Assembly (NCBI GenBank): GCA_943331005.2
Contig: CALQJX020000017.1
Location: forward strand, 27,553-91,552
Source: Bordetella parapertussis
Lineage (GTDB): Bacteria > Bacteroidota > Bacteroidia > Chitinophagales > Chitinophagaceae
Direction of reading: 5' to 3'
Length of the DNA stretch: 64,000 nucleotides
This document shows, piece after piece, positions 60,396 through 64,000 of the stretch. A program made the translations under genes and the position numbers. The notes under the pieces were generated by a model. It made no database searches and was not told the DNA's origin. It saw nothing but the letters and a program-made list of their open reading frames with translations. How positions within the stretch are numbered: the first letter of the stretch is position 1; each line of letters opens with the position of its first letter.

Positions 60396-60805
60396 TAAAG
60401 AATTTGCGTTTTCTTTTGGGTAATTATGACAGTTTGTAAAACTACTCCAAGTTATACTAATGTTATCTTATTCAAGTAATATTTCGAACAACTATATCTA
60501 TTAATATAAATTCAAAAATACTCCTAGTTTCTATTTACGATAATTCTGAGGTCTTGGTTTTGCTGGTTTAAAAAATCATTTGCATTTTTTCTTGCCAAAG
60601 TCAATTTCATGAGTCAAATCACTTAACAAGACACAAGCCCCTGCTCAAACAAACTCTTTTCTGCAGTTAGCTACAAAAATGGAAGCAATACCTTTGTAAT
60701 GACAATAGAAAACCTTTTTTTTGCTTAGTGTTTATACCAAATATATCCACCTCGTAAAAACTGCCCCAGACCACCATTAATCTACCCCCATAGAAATTAT
60801 CTAAA
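60396..60805. other. Non-coding gap upstream of ispD
   Basis: 410 bases with no supported gene. TACCTTTG at 60689-60696 is the only promoter-like element; it would give ispD a leader of about 105 bases that contains a CTTTTTTTTGC run. Confidence 0.45.
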
Positions 60806-61489
60806 ATGAGCGACTTCAAGAAATATGCAGTAATAGTAGCAGGTGGCAAAGGAACAAGAATGGGTAGCAGCATCCCAAAGCAATTCCTCCCATTGCTCAG
60901 CCTGCCTGTACTTTGTCATTCTGTTTTAGCATTTGCTCATACTATAAGAGATATAAAGATAATACTTGTGGCTCCTGAAGACCAAATGGACAGCGCTCGT
61001 ACCATTCTGAAATCTTATACCGGGCAGGTAGACCTGACTATTGTTGCAGGTGGCGAAACTCGCTTTCATAGTGTACAAAACGGATTAAAGCATATAAAAG
61101 AAGAGGGCATAGTTTTCATACACGACGCTGTGAGACCATTGATTTCCGGCGAACTGATAGCCCGTTGTTTCGAACACACCATGCTGCATGGTAGCGCCAT
61201 CCCTTCTATCCCGGTATCAGACAGTATGCGCATCATCGACGAAAATGGCATCTCTCATGCTGTGAACCGCGATAAAGTACGCATCATACAAACGCCGCAA
61301 ACATTCCTTACCAGTATAATAGTGCCTGCTTTCAATATTCCTTTCGACCCATCTTTTACAGACGAAGCTACTGTTGCAGAAGCATCTGGCGTAACGGTGC
61401 ATCTGGTAGAAGGCGATAAGGACAATATCAAGATCACTACTCCGGGCGATATGATCATTGCCGATACTTTGCTCAAAGCAAGTGAATGA
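60806..61489 (+). CDS. ispD: 2-C-methyl-D-erythritol 4-phosphate cytidylyltransferase
   Basis: 227 residues. IspD couples CTP to MEP in the non-mevalonate isoprenoid pathway. The nucleotide-binding AGGKGTRMGSSIPKQF (12-27) is complete, with the conserved Arg and Lys of GxGxRMG...PKQ. HDAVRPLIS (about 110-118) and VNRDKVRIIQTPQTF carry the other substrate residues, and EGDKDNIKITTPGDM closes the family. Its stop overlaps the ATG of the next gene by four bases (ATGA), so the two are translationally coupled although unrelated in function. Confidence 0.96.
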   Translation: MSDFKKYAVIVAGGKGTRMGSSIPKQFLPLLSLPVLCHSVLAFAHTIRDIKIILVAPEDQMDSARTILKSYTGQVDLTIVAGGETRFHSVQNGLKHIKEEGIVFIHDAVRPLISGELIARCFEHTMLHGSAIPSIPVSDSMRIIDENGISHAVNRDKVRIIQTPQTFLTSIIVPAFNIPFDPSFTDEATVAEASGVTVHLVEGDKDNIKITTPGDMIIADTLLKASE

Positions 61490-62424
61490 TAAGATACACT
61501 GCACATATTCTTTTACCGGCTTTTTTGCTATGCTTACAATTTCGTAGCTGCGCTCAGGTAAACCTCGATACAGGCAGTATTTTTTCTCAACCAATCCTGC
61601 TCGATACATTCACTTTTCATAGTGGTTTCGATGTTAGTGCTTTCATTCGCCGTATACAGCAAGACACTACTTTCTATAAGGCATTCCGTAGTATGCACCT
61701 CTTATCCTATTCTGCGAAAAATAATATTATAGTTTACGATAAAAAAGGACGAGATACAGTTGCCTCTTTATACAATCTTACAAGGCAGGAAAGAAAAAAG
61801 AACTGTAGAGCTACCCATATTCTGAAACAAAAGACCACCGGAAATTACTACAAAAAAGATGGTGAAAACAACTACTATACAGGTGCGTTGTTCGATTATC
61901 TATTCTTCTCAAAAGAACCGGTATGTTACGAAAATGACATAGTTGCCGGAAACCTACAACAGTATGGCGAGGGCACTATGGAACTGAATAAATACAGGCT
62001 AAAACAACTGATATTTAATCCTGGTTCCCGTATCAATGGTATACCATTCATGGCAGATCATGCTGCTATTTTTGAGCCTGAAGAGGCTAAAAAATATAAC
62101 TTCCATATTTCAACTGAAGAATACAATAATGAACCTTGCTACCTACTGCACATAACTCCCAAAAAAGATTATGCGAATGATGTTATTTACAACGAACTAA
62201 CTACATGGTTCAGAAAAACAGATTATAGTATTCTTGCGCGCAATTATGCACTTTCCTACCACACACTATTGTACGATTTCGATGTAATAATGCATGTACG
62301 AACCACACAGATCGGCGAAAAAATATACCCGTCATATATTGGTTATAATGGCAACTGGCATATATTTACAAAGAGGAGGGAGCGGGTACGTTTTAGCGCA
62401 GTAATAGACTACGACAAACCATAA
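61486..62424 (+). CDS. Secreted protein of unknown function coupled to ispD
   Basis: 312 residues. Signal peptide MIRYTAHILLPAFLLCLQFRSCAQ; the Cys just before the cleavage site (RSCAQ) could also be a poor lipobox. The mature protein alternates strands and turns (SMHLLSYSAKNNIIVYDKKGRDTVASL, GEGTMELNKYRLKQLIF, LLHITPKKDYANDVIYNELTTWF, IYPSYIGYNGNWHIF). That is reminiscent of LolA/LolB-like outer-membrane lipoprotein-sorting folds found in Bacteroidota hypotheticals. I cannot place it in a named family. It overlaps the ispD stop by four bases; function unknown. Confidence 0.78.
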   Translation: MIRYTAHILLPAFLLCLQFRSCAQVNLDTGSIFSQPILLDTFTFHSGFDVSAFIRRIQQDTTFYKAFRSMHLLSYSAKNNIIVYDKKGRDTVASLYNLTRQERKKNCRATHILKQKTTGNYYKKDGENNYYTGALFDYLFFSKEPVCYENDIVAGNLQQYGEGTMELNKYRLKQLIFNPGSRINGIPFMADHAAIFEPEEAKKYNFHISTEEYNNEPCYLLHITPKKDYANDVIYNELTTWFRKTDYSILARNYALSYHTLLYDFDVIMHVRTTQIGEKIYPSYIGYNGNWHIFTKRRERVRFSAVIDYDKP

Positions 62425-62454
62425 AAACCCCACGATATACTATATTGTTAAAAA

Positions 62455-62476
62455 TAACTGATGTGCATATCAGTTA
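62455..62476. promoter_or_regulatory. 22-bp near-perfect palindrome upstream of the Bax inhibitor gene
   Basis: TAACTGAT-GTGCAT-ATCAGTTA: arms of 8 bases pair perfectly, 20 of 22 positions are symmetric. It sits 41 bases before the ATG at 62518, at a likely -33 region, without a T run behind it, so an operator is more plausible than a terminator. The regulator is unknown. Confidence 0.45.
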
Positions 62477-62517
62477 ATGTTTTAGTGCTTAATTTTACAT
62501 CGTAATACAAATACAAA

Positions 62518-63288
62518 ATGAACAATTTCAGCCAATCAGAATTTAGTAATTACACCGTATTAGAAAGTAAACAATCAACCGTATCAGGTGTAGTTTCCAA
62601 GAAATTCATGGCAGGTGTTTTCACCTGGATGTTTCTTGCACTAGGAGTATCAAGTCTGTTTGCAATATTGTTTGCCAATAGCCCCGAACTACTGAGTTAC
62701 CTCATTAATGTAAATGTAAACGGCAAGGGAGCAGGGCTCAATATGCTGGGTTATGCAGTAATGTTTGCTCCATTTGTTTTTGTGCTCCTTATGAGCTTTG
62801 CATACAGCAGACTATCTCCTACTGCAATGATCGCATTGTTCATGGCATACGCAGCAGTAAACGGCATCAGTTTCAGCTTTATTCTGCTCGCATACACATC
62901 AGGCTCTGTAATTGGCTGTTTTGCTTCAGCTTCAGTTATGTTTGGTGTTATGGCACTCATGGGCTATACTACCGATAAAGACCTTTCATCATTTGGCACC
63001 ATACTCACTATGGGCCTTGTTGGCATGGTAATAGCCATGATGATCAACTGGTTCCTGCATAGCGATGCGCTGGGTTATGTTATCAGTCTGGTAGGTGTGG
63101 CAGTGTTTACCGGCCTTACTGCTTATGATGTGCAGAAACTAAAAAGGGTTGGTGCAGGTCTAGAATACAACGATGTATCTGCCAATGACACTAAAAAGCT
63201 GTCTCTGCTTGGCGCACTTACTCTTTACCTAGACTTTATTAATCTGTTCATTATGCTGCTCCGTCTTTTCGGGAACAGAAGGAACTAA
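62518..63288 (+). CDS. Bax inhibitor-1/YccA family membrane protein
   Basis: 256 residues with seven predicted membrane helices after a polar head of about 30 residues. The family shows as KKFMAGVFTWMFLALGVSSLFA, AYAAVNGISFSFILLAY, MFGVMALMGYTTDKDLSSFG and the end YDVQKLKRVG...LSLLGALTLYLDFINLFIMLLRLFGNRRN, with the paired Asp residues (in TAYDVQ and YLDF) that form the pH and calcium sensor in bacterial BsYetJ. These proteins conduct calcium or protect against membrane stress; YccA also modulates FtsH in E. coli. A long palindrome lies in front. Monocistronic. Confidence 0.94.
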   Translation: MNNFSQSEFSNYTVLESKQSTVSGVVSKKFMAGVFTWMFLALGVSSLFAILFANSPELLSYLINVNVNGKGAGLNMLGYAVMFAPFVFVLLMSFAYSRLSPTAMIALFMAYAAVNGISFSFILLAYTSGSVIGCFASASVMFGVMALMGYTTDKDLSSFGTILTMGLVGMVIAMMINWFLHSDALGYVISLVGVAVFTGLTAYDVQKLKRVGAGLEYNDVSANDTKKLSLLGALTLYLDFINLFIMLLRLFGNRRN

Positions 63289-63311
63289 TTCACTATTATG
63301 TTATACTAGCC

Positions 63312-63342
63312 AAAGACTACCTTTTTAGGGTAGTCTTTTTTT
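63312..63342 (+). terminator. Rho-independent terminator of the Bax inhibitor gene
   Basis: Stem AAAGACTACC/GGTAGTCTTT with a 7-base loop, followed by a T run. Confidence 0.93.
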
Positions 63343-63832
63343 ATGTTGATGAAGAAGAGAATAAATATCAAAAACCAGATTAGAAACTTGAGTGTAACGA
63401 TAATAAGTACTTTGGCAGTATTAATACACACAAATCATTTGCATCTAAAGCAACACCTCACATCAATGATTAAATAGTTTCATTTACATGCTAAATAGCA
63501 TTTATCGGGATAATAGAATGAAAAATAATGGTGATATACAATTCATTATACTAATGATAAAACCAGAGCTATTTAGAAGATCCATACTCTTACTTTGTGA
63601 TCATTATACATGCTTGTTTGTAGCTAACACAACATATTCACAGACATTCCTCAGAGTCAGTTTAAGGGATATAACACACGCCAAATTACGGGTATAATAC
63701 TATATGTAAACTAGGATATTGTAGGCATTAGATACACAGCTTTGTAGAGAACGAATAAATGAACCTACCAGCAGGTATTATAGTAAACTACTCTCCTATT
63801 TGTAGCACAGTACTATGTAGATATAGGCACAT
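63343..63832. other. Non-coding gap before the rRNA operon end
   Basis: 490 AT-rich bases with no supported gene, promoter element or repeat. A 69-codon frame at 63488-63697 has no signal, family or promoter and is not called. Confidence 0.5.
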
Positions 63833-63861
63833 AAAAAAAGCCTCTACATTGCTGTAAAGGC
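63833..63861 (-). terminator. Rho-independent terminator of the rRNA operon
   Basis: Minus strand: GCCTTTACA/TGTAGAGGC stem (one mismatch-like G-T) with a 4-base loop, followed by TTTTTTT, about a dozen bases after the 5S end. Confidence 0.88.
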
Positions 63862-63873
63862 TTTTAAAGGAAT

Positions 63874-63983
<110 letters not shown>

Positions 63984-64000
63984 AGATGGTTGGTTAGTAA

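Noticed and set aside
63488..63697. 69-codon frame before the 5S rRNA
   Set aside because: No domain, signal, promoter element or codon bias; AT-rich gap.

Overview
The window is chromosomal DNA from a member of the Bacteroidota, most likely the Chitinophagales/Chitinophagaceae. Four kinds of evidence point there. Seven secreted proteins end in a type IX secretion (T9SS) type-A sorting tail. The primary sigma factor is the short, roughly 285-residue Bacteroidota form without region 1.1. Many starts are preceded by the Bacteroidota -7 promoter element TAnnTTTG rather than by a Shine-Dalgarno sequence. Family markers such as DUF4476, the GIN domain (DUF2807) and the split cytochrome-oxidase accessory cluster also fit. 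The phylum is secure; the family is inference. I see no phage, transposase, CRISPR array or tRNA gene.

Left part (1-13.5 kb): the tail of a TPR-like protein, a secreted transglutaminase-like protein, dihydrolipoyl dehydrogenase, a solitary RND efflux pump, a three-copy 127-bp intergenic repeat, three T9SS cargo proteins (one a six-bladed NHL propeller) and release factor 3. Middle-left (13.5-25 kb): a DUF4476 protein, an apparent operon ddl-PASTA-T9SS cargo-rhodanese, an outer-membrane barrel, a type II NADH dehydrogenase, the overlapping tRNA-modification pair tsaD/trmN6, and a REC-PAS-histidine kinase.

Middle (25-38 kb): a leftward run of a NeuD/PglD-like acetyltransferase, a DegT-family aminotransferase, dapD and a PfkB kinase; a copper P-type ATPase; a PolX-like protein whose polymerase site looks destroyed while its PHP domain is intact; dnaG; an RluB-type pseudouridine synthase with a roughly 300-residue disordered arginine-rich head; and an amidohydrolase. 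Middle-right (38-48.6 kb): DUF2147 and GIN-domain proteins, a leftward cytochrome-oxidase assembly cluster (heme O synthase, two subunit III proteins, subunit IV, SCO, DUF420, a small membrane protein) without catalytic subunits I and II, a rhomboid protease, dnaK, and a 49-codon gene with a textbook Bacteroidota promoter.

Right part (48.7-64 kb): three large, consecutive leftward T9SS surface proteins (two built from seven Ig-like repeats), a second SCO protein, a DMT transporter, the primary sigma factor, a glutaryl-CoA-type dehydrogenase, ispD coupled to a secreted protein, a Bax-inhibitor-1 protein, and the 5S rRNA end of a leftward rRNA operon that continues beyond the right edge.

Most of the window is housekeeping. 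I found no convincing new multi-gene system. The observations most worth following are the degenerate PolX, the small charged gene at 48.5 kb, the tandem intergenic repeats, the TACnTTTG promoter bias with possible leaderless mRNAs, and the acetyltransferase-aminotransferase-dapD grouping.
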